Positions 1-5,673 of a stretch of 7,045 nt of DNA are shown in pieces; position 1 is the stretch's first letter; each line of letters starts with the position of its first letter. The notes beneath the pieces were generated by a model, which was given only the letters and a program-made list of their open reading frames with translations, searched no databases and had not been told where the DNA came from. The stretch covers positions 1 to 7,045 of the forward strand of contig CALKWU010000012.1 of assembly GCA_938004015.1 (NCBI GenBank). Direction: 5' to 3'. The DNA comes from an uncultured Oceanobacillus sp. (GTDB lineage: Bacteria > Bacillota > Bacilli > Bacillales > Amphibacillaceae). The translations under genes were made by a program, and so were the position numbers.

Positions 1-225
1 ATCCGTTTTTTCCGAATAACCATATAAAAGAAATGTGAGTGCGAGAATCGCCGATAAATGGATGGCCATTTGGTTGAGGGGATCGAGTTTCCCCCAAATC
101 ACCGACCAAACTTGGTAAACGGATAAAAGGCAAGCTGTCATATTGAAAATGGTCAAATGGTTGGCGGTGAGATTCCTCTGAAAACCGTAACCGAACCACC
201 CTTTTATTGTTTGCTTCATACTCAT
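1..225 (-). CDS. TRAP transporter fused permease, N-terminal part (runs off window)
   Basis: The first 75 codons are open, with no stop, to the left edge. The peptide begins MSMKQTIKGWFGYG. It then shows two hydrophobic stretches, about residues 24-44 and 54-70, the second containing AIHLSAILALTFLLYG. In the family, fused (DctQM-like) TRAP permeases start with such helices and an 'IHL' motif and usually follow a TAXI binding-protein gene, as here. The product would be the inner-membrane, ion-driven import channel served by the lipoprotein encoded just upstream. A Shine-Dalgarno AAGGAG lies 10 bases before this ATG and 7 bases before a GTG at position 228, so the GTG is an equally good start. 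The gap from the TAXI stop is about 65 bases with no terminator, so I place it in the same operon. The family call rests on the N-terminus plus context; the diagnostic core lies outside the window. Confidence 0.72.
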   Translation of the reverse strand, partial: MSMKQTIKGWFGYGFQRNLTANHLTIFNMTACLLSVYQVWSVIWGKLDPLNQMAIHLSAILALTFLLYGYSEKTD

Positions 226-292
226 CACGGACTGACTCCTTTTTAAAAAATCACACACTCGTTGCTTGCGCGTCGATCAAGTAGACATTGTT

Positions 293-1288
293 TCATTCAA
301 GAATCCCTTTTTCTTTGAAAAACTTCTCTGCTCCTGGGTGGAGCGGTACATCCCCGACATTTGCCATCGTTTCTGTTGTTAAGCTTTGAAACTCCCCATG
401 CACTGTATGCAAATATTCCAAGTTGTTATAAATGCTTTTCGTCACTTCATAAACTTCTTTTTCCGGGACATCTTTATTGACGATCAAAATAGCCGGTGTG
501 CTCACTGTCTTGATATCCCGATCGAGAAAGTCATAGGTATCCTTTGGAATCGTGTTCCGTTCCACACCGAATTCCCCTTCCAATGCTTGAATCGTCGCTT
601 CATCCAAAGAAAGCATGTTCAAATCAATCGTCGTTGCGGCTTCCAAAATATTGCTTGACGGAGCGGATTCAGCATCACCCGTGATGTCGATCCTTCCGTC
701 CGCCATCATTTCAAATGCTTTGGAACCAGCCAGATAATCGACGGAACCTCCCCAAGAAATAAGGTCGTCATAGGTGAGTCCGTAAGAGGCGAAAATTTCC
801 CGGGTGATCAATTCCCCGATGGATCCCTGTTGATCGACAGCCAAACGGACGGCCGCCTCATTTTCGATAATCTCCTCAATGGAATCGAAAGAAGCATCGT
901 TCGGAGTAAGGAGCTGGTAATAGTTTGCCGGGATGACGACACTTACCGCCCGAATGTTTCCATACGCTTCATCGTACGGATCTTCCCCTTGAAAAGCAGA
1001 AGAGGCCGTCATCGCATAAGATAAACCATAAGGAACATTTCCTTGAGAGACGATGACCGGGTTTTCAATGATGCTTCCAGGTTCGACCGTGACATAGGCA
1101 TCCTCATGTTCCCTGCGGATTGATTCGGCTATTCCTTCCGAAAATACAGACCAGGCACCTCCGACCCGTCCCCCGGCGATCGTCGTGGAGATTTGTTCAT
1201 TACCATAATCCTCTGTCACCTCCGCACCGCATGCTGCTAACATGAAAAATCCCATAAAAATAATGCTTGTATATATCCAGCTTTTCAT
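293..1288 (-). CDS. TAXI-family TRAP transporter solute-binding lipoprotein
   Basis: A 331-residue extracytoplasmic binding protein that should capture a small, probably carboxylated, solute and hand it to the TRAP permease encoded next. Residues 1-20 form a lipoprotein signal: a Lys, a hydrophobic core, and the lipobox L17-A18-A19-C20, so the mature protein is lipid-anchored at Cys20 outside the membrane. The family glycine-rich motif follows at residues 37-45 (IAGGRVGGA). The usual aromatic pair after it is replaced by a Trp (W46). The later SQGNVPYGLSYA and AVDQQGSIGE segments fit the TAXI fold, and ~330 residues is the normal length. The start ATG overlaps the nadC stop (ATGA). A strong AAGGAG lies 7 bases upstream inside the nadC tail, so translation is probably coupled. 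Known TAXI proteins bind glutamate or dicarboxylates. The nadC/niaR context suggests quinolinate or another NAD precursor, which is inference. Family assignment is firm; the substrate is not. Confidence 0.88.
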   Translation of the reverse strand: MKSWIYTSIIFMGFFMLAACGAEVTEDYGNEQISTTIAGGRVGGAWSVFSEGIAESIRREHEDAYVTVEPGSIIENPVIVSQGNVPYGLSYAMTASSAFQGEDPYDEAYGNIRAVSVVIPANYYQLLTPNDASFDSIEEIIENEAAVRLAVDQQGSIGELITREIFASYGLTYDDLISWGGSVDYLAGSKAFEMMADGRIDITGDAESAPSSNILEAATTIDLNMLSLDEATIQALEGEFGVERNTIPKDTYDFLDRDIKTVSTPAILIVNKDVPEKEVYEVTKSIYNNLEYLHTVHGEFQSLTTETMANVGDVPLHPGAEKFFKEKGILE

Positions 1289-2151
1289 ATTGTTTCTCCT
1301 TTTATTTTTCGTTTTTTTTCTTTTACTTGCAGACTGATATCAAGGGATTTCACCGAGTGAGTCAAGGCGCCTAATGATAGGTAGTCGACCCCTGTTTTCG
1401 CATAGGAAGCGAGATTATGCAAGGTGATCCCTCCAGAAGCTTCCGTTATGATATGGGAAGGGACTAAAGCGGCAAACTGTTTCACTTCTTGCGGACTGCG
1501 ATTGTCGAACATGATGACATCTGCATTCGCTTTCACCGCTTCAAGCACTTCTTCTTCCGTTTCCGTCTCCACTTCAATTTTCACCATATGTCCGATGTTT
1601 TCCCGTACTTGCTCAATCGCTTTGGTGATTGAACCAGCATAAGCGATATGGTTATCTTTGATCATGACCCCGTCATATAACCCGTTACGATGGTTTTTTC
1701 CACCGCCCACAGTGACTGCGTATTTCTCAAGCATCCGTAAGCCCGGTGTCGTTTTCCGTGTGTCACAAATCCGAATGGAAGGGTCATCCAAAATTTCGAT
1801 GCATTTTCTCGTCATGGTCGCGATACCGCTCATCCGCTGCAACAAATTCAAAACGACCCGTTCCCCTGTCAAAATATGCCTGACAGGACCGGATACTTCA
1901 GCAATCGTCATACCTTTTTCCAACCGTTCGCCATCTGTTGCATAAAGGGTGATATCGAGCGTGGGATCAAGCAAATGATATGCCGTTTCAATGATGTCCA
2001 GCCCGGCGATGATCCCATCTTCTTTTGCGATGAATTCGCCTTTCCCATGTTGCTCCGGTGGAAAAATCGAGTGGCTTGTTATGTCGCCGTCCCCGATATC
2101 TTCCATGAGGAAATGCTCAAGCATCTGTTTCAATTTGATTTGATTCATCAT
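1285..2151 (-). CDS. nadC: Quinolinate phosphoribosyltransferase (carboxylating), NadC
   Basis: A cytoplasmic enzyme converting quinolinate and PRPP to nicotinate mononucleotide, CO2 and pyrophosphate, the entry of quinolinate into NAD synthesis. The 288-residue length is typical. Family landmarks are in order: EDIGDGDIT (17-25), TGERVVLNLLQRMSGIAT (95-112), DTRKTTPGLR (130-139), GGGKNHRNGLYD (149-160), MIKDNH (163-168), EVE (193-195), DVIMFDN (211-217), EASGGI (237-242) and YLSLGALTHS (257-266). The basic residues R106, R132, K133, H154, R155 and K165 match positions known to hold quinolinate and phosphate, so the enzyme looks active. ATG codons at 2151 and 2148 lie 5 and 8 bases after AGGAG; the second is slightly better spaced. 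The Lys-rich C-terminus carries the ribosome binding site of the overlapping TAXI gene. No nadA or nadB is visible in the window, and the usual nad partners are replaced here by a transporter. The paralogue ModD is less likely given the divergent niaR. Confidence 0.95.
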   Translation of the reverse strand: MMNQIKLKQMLEHFLMEDIGDGDITSHSIFPPEQHGKGEFIAKEDGIIAGLDIIETAYHLLDPTLDITLYATDGERLEKGMTIAEVSGPVRHILTGERVVLNLLQRMSGIATMTRKCIEILDDPSIRICDTRKTTPGLRMLEKYAVTVGGGKNHRNGLYDGVMIKDNHIAYAGSITKAIEQVRENIGHMVKIEVETETEEEVLEAVKANADVIMFDNRSPQEVKQFAALVPSHIITEASGGITLHNLASYAKTGVDYLSLGALTHSVKSLDISLQVKEKKRKIKGETI

Positions 2152-2209
2152 GTCATCTCCTGTCGCTGTTTATTGTTAAAAAATTCACAATGATTTCCAC
2201 GGTCGACGA

Positions 2210-2215
2210 AGTATA
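2210..2215 (-). promoter_or_regulatory. Probable -10 element for the nadC-TRAP operon
   Basis: Reading leftward, TATACT matches the sigma-A -10 consensus at five of six bases and lies about 60 bases before the nadC start. No good -35 is found at 16-18 bases upstream; that position falls in the tandem operator repeat. The promoter may be weak or activator-independent with poor -35 contacts. Confidence is modest. Confidence 0.4.
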
Positions 2216-2221
2216 ATCATC

Positions 2222-2245
2222 TGTCTTGACATCTATCTTTACATA
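2222..2245. promoter_or_regulatory. Candidate NiaR operator (tandem 12-bp repeat)
   Basis: Two adjacent 12-base units, TGTCTTGACATC and TATCTTTACATA, match at nine of twelve positions. The first unit is itself a small inverted repeat (TGTC-TT-GACA). The block covers the -35 hexamer of niaR and lies just upstream of the nadC -10. It resembles, from memory, the TGTCTTGACA-type sites described for NiaR/YrxA in Bacillus; I could not compare it with a motif database. The position suits autorepression of niaR together with repression of nadC and the transporter. Confidence 0.6.
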
Positions 2246-2253
2246 TATTTAAT
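2226..2253 (+). promoter_or_regulatory. niaR promoter (sigma-A type)
   Basis: A perfect -35 TTGACA at 2226-2231 is followed after 16 bases by TTTAAT at 2248-2253 (five of six matches); TAATAT at 18 bases is a weaker alternative. Transcription would start near 2260, giving an untranslated leader of about 85 bases. A small CAAGT/ACTTG hairpin at 2312-2326 sits just before the Shine-Dalgarno. The -35 lies inside the tandem repeat, which implies autoregulation. Confidence 0.65.
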
Positions 2254-2346
2254 ATATTATCAAGCAAGTTAATTGCAGAATCATTATTCTACTAGAGTGA
2301 ACAGGTATTACCAAGTCATTGAACTTGAAAGGAAGGATACATCGCA

Positions 2347-2880
2347 TTGCGCAATAAAGAAAAAATGTCCGCAGCTGAACGAAGAAAAATGATTGTCGCC
2401 ACTTTGGAAAAATCGACCACTCCCGTCACAGCTTCCGAGTTTGCCGAGAAAGCGAACGTCTCGAGGCAAGTGATTGTCCAAGATGTTTCGATCTTGAAGG
2501 CGAAGGGTGAGCCGGTCATAGCCACTAGCCAAGGATATCTTTATTTGGGAGCGGATAAAGAAGAAAATGTAAAGCGGAAAACAATTGTCGTGAACCACCC
2601 ACCGGAACGGACGTTGGAAGAATTATACATGATCGTCGACCATGGGGTCACAGTGAAAGATGTCCGTGTCGAACATCCGGTATATGGAGACTTGACCGCC
2701 TCCATCCGAGTGAGCAATCGGAAGGAAGTCGATCGCTTTTATGAAAAATTGACCGGACCGGATTCTTCCCATTTGTCTTCCTTGACGAACGGACTCCATC
2801 TCCACACATTGGAAGCCGATTCTATGGAAAAAATCGAAGCAGCTTGCAGGGATTTGAAAAAGGCGGGAATTTTAGTTTAA
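2347..2880 (+). CDS. niaR: NiaR transcriptional repressor of NAD biosynthesis (HTH + 3H domain)
   Basis: A 177-residue DNA-binding repressor, called YrxA in Bacillus subtilis, which shuts down NAD synthesis and niacin uptake genes when nicotinate is plentiful. Residues ~8-62 form a winged helix-turn-helix of the HTH_11 type, with recognition region ANVSRQVIVQDVSILKAKG. Residues ~75-174 form the 3H ligand domain. H84, E92, H151 and H153 have the same spacing as the metal ligands I recall from the Thermotoga NiaR structure (H79, E87, H146, H148), so ligand and metal binding appear intact. The start is TTG: AAGGA lies 9 bases upstream, whereas the first ATG, six codons later, has no ribosome binding site. 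The length is close to B. subtilis YrxA (~180). It is divergent from nadC with a likely shared operator, and a strong terminator follows it, so it is probably monocistronic. Confidence 0.94.
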   Translation: MRNKEKMSAAERRKMIVATLEKSTTPVTASEFAEKANVSRQVIVQDVSILKAKGEPVIATSQGYLYLGADKEENVKRKTIVVNHPPERTLEELYMIVDHGVTVKDVRVEHPVYGDLTASIRVSNRKEVDRFYEKLTGPDSSHLSSLTNGLHLHTLEADSMEKIEAACRDLKKAGILV

Positions 2881-2888
2881 TGTGGATG

Positions 2889-2943
2889 CCCGGCAGTATA
2901 GGGTTTTGTGACCTATGCTGTCGGGTGTTTTTTATTTTTTTAT
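2889..2943 (+). terminator. Intrinsic terminator of niaR
   Basis: A 14-bp stem (2889-2902 with 2912-2925, two G-U pairs) encloses a 9-base loop and is followed by a T-rich run interrupted by single G and A bases. It begins eight bases after the niaR stop codon and isolates niaR from the peptidase gene. Confidence 0.9.
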
Positions 2944-2970
2944 ATAGACAGATATTTTTGAAAATATTTA

Positions 2971-2979
2971 TGTTATACT
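2971..2979 (+). promoter_or_regulatory. Extended -10 promoter for the M55 peptidase gene
   Basis: TGTTATACT fits the TG-n-TATAAT extended -10 form with one mismatch. No -35 is found at normal spacing, which extended -10 promoters tolerate. The RNA would start near 2986, leaving a leader of about 80 A/T-rich bases with no clear structure. Confidence 0.5.
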
Positions 2980-3067
2980 ATTTGAAAGATATGGAATAAA
3001 AAGACGATAAAGCAATTACTATTTTACATATTTAAAAAGGATATTTTATAAAGAAAGGATGAAGAAT

Positions 3068-3880
3068 ATGCGTGTATTTATTTCTGTCGATATGGAAGGT
3101 ATTGCCGGGGTTGTCCATCATGATCATACGACAAGGGATGGGAAGGATTACGAGCAAGCGCGGATCCTCATGACACATGAAGCAAATGCAGCTGTGAAAG
3201 GAGCGCTGAAAGCAGGGGCGAAGGAAATCGTCGTCAATGATTCCCATGGGACGATGCGGAACATTTACGTCGAATTATTGGAAAAAGAAGCGAAGTTGAT
3301 TTCCGGATCGCCGAAAAGGAATGGCATGGTGGAAGGGATTGATGAAAACTTTGATGCAGCGGTTTTCATCGGCTACCATACGAAAAGCGGTTCCCAAGGC
3401 ATTTTGAACCATACTTACAACGGCCGGGTCGTGTCGAGCATAAAGATAAATGGAGAAGAGTTAGGTGAATTCGGGATCAACGCTTTAGTTTGCGGGGAGT
3501 TGGACGTTCCCGTCGTGTTCGTTTCCGGCTGTAACTTATTGGCGGAAGAAGCAAAATCTCTTATTGAGAATATTTACACGGCCGAAGTGAAACGGACGGT
3601 GAATCAAGTGGCAAGTGAGAACGTCCATCCTGAAGTTGCCCGGGAGATGATTGAAGACGGGGTAGCCGAGGCGCTCGAAAACTACCAATCAATCAAACCG
3701 TATCGTTTGGAAGGGGAAGCATTCCATTTTGAATTGGAATTTTATAAAACATTGCAAGTGGATATGGCAGCCATTTTGCCGTTCGTGAAAAAGAAGGATC
3801 CATTGACTGTTGAGTTCCGGACAGATAACGTGACGGACGGATACCGTATCATCAGAAGTTTGCTCATGATGGTTGATTAG
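3068..3880 (+). CDS. dppA: D-aminopeptidase, M55 family (DppA-like)
   Basis: A zinc-dependent cytoplasmic peptidase that in B. subtilis removes D-amino acids such as D-Ala from short peptides; the family forms decamer rings. The chosen ATG gives 270 residues (B. subtilis DppA ~274). AAAGGA lies 8 bases upstream of it, whereas an in-frame ATG three codons earlier (3059) overlaps that ribosome binding site and is unlikely. Metal ligands line up with DppA almost residue for residue: D8 and E10 in SVDMEGI, H60 in NDSH, H104 in GYH, E134 in GEFG. The likely catalytic H115 is in LNHTY. The GYH and GINA motifs confirm M55. In B. subtilis dppA heads a dipeptide ABC-transporter operon; here it stands alone between two terminators, so a role in wall-peptide turnover or scavenging without a linked importer is inferred. 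The gene symbol is by similarity. Confidence 0.9.
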   Translation: MRVFISVDMEGIAGVVHHDHTTRDGKDYEQARILMTHEANAAVKGALKAGAKEIVVNDSHGTMRNIYVELLEKEAKLISGSPKRNGMVEGIDENFDAAVFIGYHTKSGSQGILNHTYNGRVVSSIKINGEELGEFGINALVCGELDVPVVFVSGCNLLAEEAKSLIENIYTAEVKRTVNQVASENVHPEVAREMIEDGVAEALENYQSIKPYRLEGEAFHFELEFYKTLQVDMAAILPFVKKKDPLTVEFRTDNVTDGYRIIRSLLMMVD

Positions 3881-3932
3881 AAGGTTCGGCAATTGAGACG
3901 ACAATTTTTCCGTGTTAAAACAACTGTGATGG

Positions 3933-3977
3933 AAACCAGTGTGGGGAACCAGTCAATTTTCCATACTGGTTTTTTGT
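3933..3977 (+). terminator. Intrinsic terminator of the M55 peptidase gene
   Basis: A 16-bp stem pairs 3933-3948 with 3957-3972, including three G-U pairs, around an 8-base loop, and leads into a run of six T. A second copy of AACCAGT at 3947-3953 could pair with the same 3' arm as a shorter alternative stem. It begins about 50 bases after the stop codon; those 50 bases show nothing further. Confidence 0.85.
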
Positions 3978-4002
3978 TGAGAAGCTTGGAAACTTGTACA
4001 AT
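3974..4002 (+). promoter_or_regulatory. Possible promoter for the DUF3870 gene
   Basis: TACAAT (3997-4002) is a five-of-six -10 match. At 17 bases upstream, TTGTTG is only a partial -35. It starts in the U-tract of the preceding terminator, consistent with a fresh transcription unit, and would give a leader of about 33 bases. Tentative. Confidence 0.4.
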
Positions 4003-4041
4003 AAAATAGAGACGAATCAAGAGAGGGAGGATGGAAGACAC

Positions 4042-4368
4042 ATGAATACCGTTTTCATTGCGGGCCATGCGAGGTTGCCATCAGGAATGGCTGCGAAGAA
4101 CGTCTACGATACGCTGACGATTACAGCAGAAATCGATAAAAAATATGGGGTCATTGTGACTGCAAGCTGCACGCTAGCTACGGAACACGGAAGAAGTTTC
4201 ATCGAACATCTGTTGAAAGGACATAGTTTGCAAGATGGAATCGAGAAACCGGTACAAACCATCCGCGAACATTATTTGGGAAAAGCGGGAAATGCACTTG
4301 CATCAGCAGTGAAAGATTTGCACAAGCAATATGTCAATTGGTTGGAAACGAAAAATCGATTGATTTAA
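4042..4368 (+). CDS. DUF3870 family protein, function unknown
   Basis: A 108-residue soluble protein with no signal peptide or membrane segment. I recognise the DUF3870 pattern: FIAGHARLPSGMAAKNVYDT near the N-terminus (5-24), DKKYGVIVTASCTLATEHGR (32-51) with a conserved-looking Cys43 and His49, and a helical C-terminal half (residues ~67-104). No enzymatic function is established for the family to my knowledge. The start is ATG with GGGAGG about 10 bases upstream; an in-frame upstream ATG (3994) falls within the putative promoter and adds a low-complexity polar leader, so I reject it. It stands alone after a terminator and converges on the CoA-transferase/dehydrogenase operon. The Cys and His are candidates for redox or metal chemistry, but that is speculation. 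Confidence 0.8.
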   Translation: MNTVFIAGHARLPSGMAAKNVYDTLTITAEIDKKYGVIVTASCTLATEHGRSFIEHLLKGHSLQDGIEKPVQTIREHYLGKAGNALASAVKDLHKQYVNWLETKNRLI

Positions 4369-4429
4369 ATCCTGGAGCACACTGATGAAGCCGGCGCATA
4401 AAGGCTTCATCAGCGGTCCAACAGGATTT
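4367..4429. repeat. Nested inverted repeat between convergent genes
   Basis: An inner perfect 11-bp stem CTGATGAAGCC/GGCTTCATCAG (4382-4392, 4403-4413) with a 10-base loop is enclosed by an outer perfect 8-bp stem AAATCCTG/CAGGATTT (4367-4374, 4422-4429) beginning in the DUF3870 stop codon. No T-run follows on either strand, so it is not a standard intrinsic terminator. It sits at the convergent 3' ends and may act as a bidirectional transcript end, a 3' stabiliser or a factor-dependent terminator. Confidence 0.7.
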
Positions 4430-4457
4430 CAATCTAAAACTCCAGCTCATCATCCTT

Positions 4458-5669
4458 TTAATTGGTGACTTCTGCAGATGCACCTTTCCATGGCGGTAAT
4501 GTTTTGTTCAATGGTTTATCTTTCCGGTAGCCGAGTACATATTCCGCTTGCATAATCGTATGGATTTCCCTTGTCCCTTCATAAATGACCGGTGCTTTCG
4601 AATTGCGCAAATAGCGTTCCACCGGGTATTCATCGGAATATCCGTAAGCACCGTGGATTTGTACGGCATCATCTGCCGCTTGGTTGGCGAAATCACAAGC
4701 TTGCCATTTGGCCAGCGACGTTTCCCTCGTATTCCGTTTTCCTTGATTTTTCAGTTCCCCGGCGCGATAGACGAGTAATCGGCTCATTTGCAAGCCGGCT
4801 TCCATTTTGGCTATCATTTGTTGGACGAGCTGATGCTTGCCAATCGGTTTTCCGAACGTTTCCCGTTCATGGCAATATTTCACGCTCGCTTCCAGACAAG
4901 CCATAATCAGACCGACAGCTCCGGCGGCGACGGTGAAGCGTCCGTTGTCCAAAGCAGACATGGCTATTTTGAATCCTTCCCCTTCTTCGCCGAGCAAGTT
5001 CTCTTTCGGCACTTTCACGTTGTCGAAAAACAATTCCCCGGTATTTCCGGCTCGAATTCCGTGTTTCCCTTTAATCGCTTTGGAAGAAAATCCTTCCCAT
5101 GTCCGTTCCACGATAAAGGCGGAAATCCCTTTATGTTTCAACGACCGGTCTCCCGTATAAGCGAAGACGATGAAGTTATCCGCCATATCGCAAAGGGAAA
5201 TCCATGTTTTTTGACCATTTAAAATATAGTCATCCCCATCTTTCACTGCCGTCGTTTCGATGGCGGCAACGTCTGAGCCAGCGCCCGGTTCGGTGAGACC
5301 GAATGCGCCGATTTTTTCTCCTTTTGCTTGTGGGATGAGGTATTTTTGTTTTTGTTCTTCCGTTCCCCATTGCAACAACGTCATCGAGTTCAATCCTGTG
5401 TGCACCGAAACGGCTGTCCGGAAGGCGGTATCCCCACGTTCCAATTCTTCGCAGACGATGGCGAGGGAATTGTAATCCATTCCACTGCCGCCATATTCTT
5501 CCGGAATGCAAACTCCCATCAAGCCAAGGTCGGCGAGTTTTTTCAAAATGTCCGGATCGAATTTTCCTTGTTTGTCCCACTCGGCAATATACGGCATAAT
5601 TTCCTTATCGGTAAACTCTCTCACCATTTTACGCAACATGTTTTGTTCTTCTGTGAATTCGAAATTCAT
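4458..5669 (-). CDS. Acyl-CoA dehydrogenase, glutaryl-CoA dehydrogenase-like
   Basis: An FAD enzyme introducing a double bond next to the thioester of an acyl-CoA and passing electrons to ETF. The 403-residue length is normal. The order is the N-terminal helical domain, the flavin-binding GLTEPGAGSD (124-133), the WIS motif (156-158), and the C-terminal domain with QIHGAYGYSDEYPVER (337-352). The catalytic Glu is E364 in VIYEGT. The pocket segment ELERGDTAFRTAVSVH closely parallels ELERVDSGYRSAMSVQ of glutaryl-CoA dehydrogenase, whose Arg binds the distal carboxylate (R84 and S88 here). IYEGTREIH also parallels TYEGTHDIH. This points to a dicarboxylyl-CoA substrate; whether it decarboxylates cannot be told. 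The start is 4 bases after the CoA-transferase stop, with GGAGAGG about 12 bases upstream. Earlier in-frame ATGs at 5687 and 5723 lack ribosome binding sites and extend outside the family N-terminus. Related short- or branched-chain dehydrogenase activity remains possible. Confidence 0.88.
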   Translation of the reverse strand: MNFEFTEEQNMLRKMVREFTDKEIMPYIAEWDKQGKFDPDILKKLADLGLMGVCIPEEYGGSGMDYNSLAIVCEELERGDTAFRTAVSVHTGLNSMTLLQWGTEEQKQKYLIPQAKGEKIGAFGLTEPGAGSDVAAIETTAVKDGDDYILNGQKTWISLCDMADNFIVFAYTGDRSLKHKGISAFIVERTWEGFSSKAIKGKHGIRAGNTGELFFDNVKVPKENLLGEEGEGFKIAMSALDNGRFTVAAGAVGLIMACLEASVKYCHERETFGKPIGKHQLVQQMIAKMEAGLQMSRLLVYRAGELKNQGKRNTRETSLAKWQACDFANQAADDAVQIHGAYGYSDEYPVERYLRNSKAPVIYEGTREIHTIMQAEYVLGYRKDKPLNKTLPPWKGASAEVTN

Positions 5670-5673
5670 AAGA

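Noticed and set aside
226..292. Terminator between the TAXI gene and the permease gene
   Set aside because: The short T-run near 241-250 on the minus strand is not preceded by a convincing stem.
1285..2151. ModD (NadC-like protein of molybdenum transport loci) as an alternative to NadC
   Set aside because: The quinolinate-binding Arg/Lys/His set is intact, the neighbour is niaR, and no molybdate transporter genes are seen.
2308..2598. Minus-strand reading frames opposite niaR
   Set aside because: They are antisense shadows of a well-supported regulator gene, without ribosome binding sites or recognisable domains.
2943..2954. Second NiaR half-site upstream of the peptidase gene
   Set aside because: Only a short TAGACAGATA resemblance without the second unit, and no metabolic link to NAD.
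2958..2979. TTGAAA plus TATACT as a standard -35/-10 pair before the peptidase gene
   Set aside because: The spacer is only 10 bases. TAGACA further upstream is 23 bases away. The extended -10 explanation is better.
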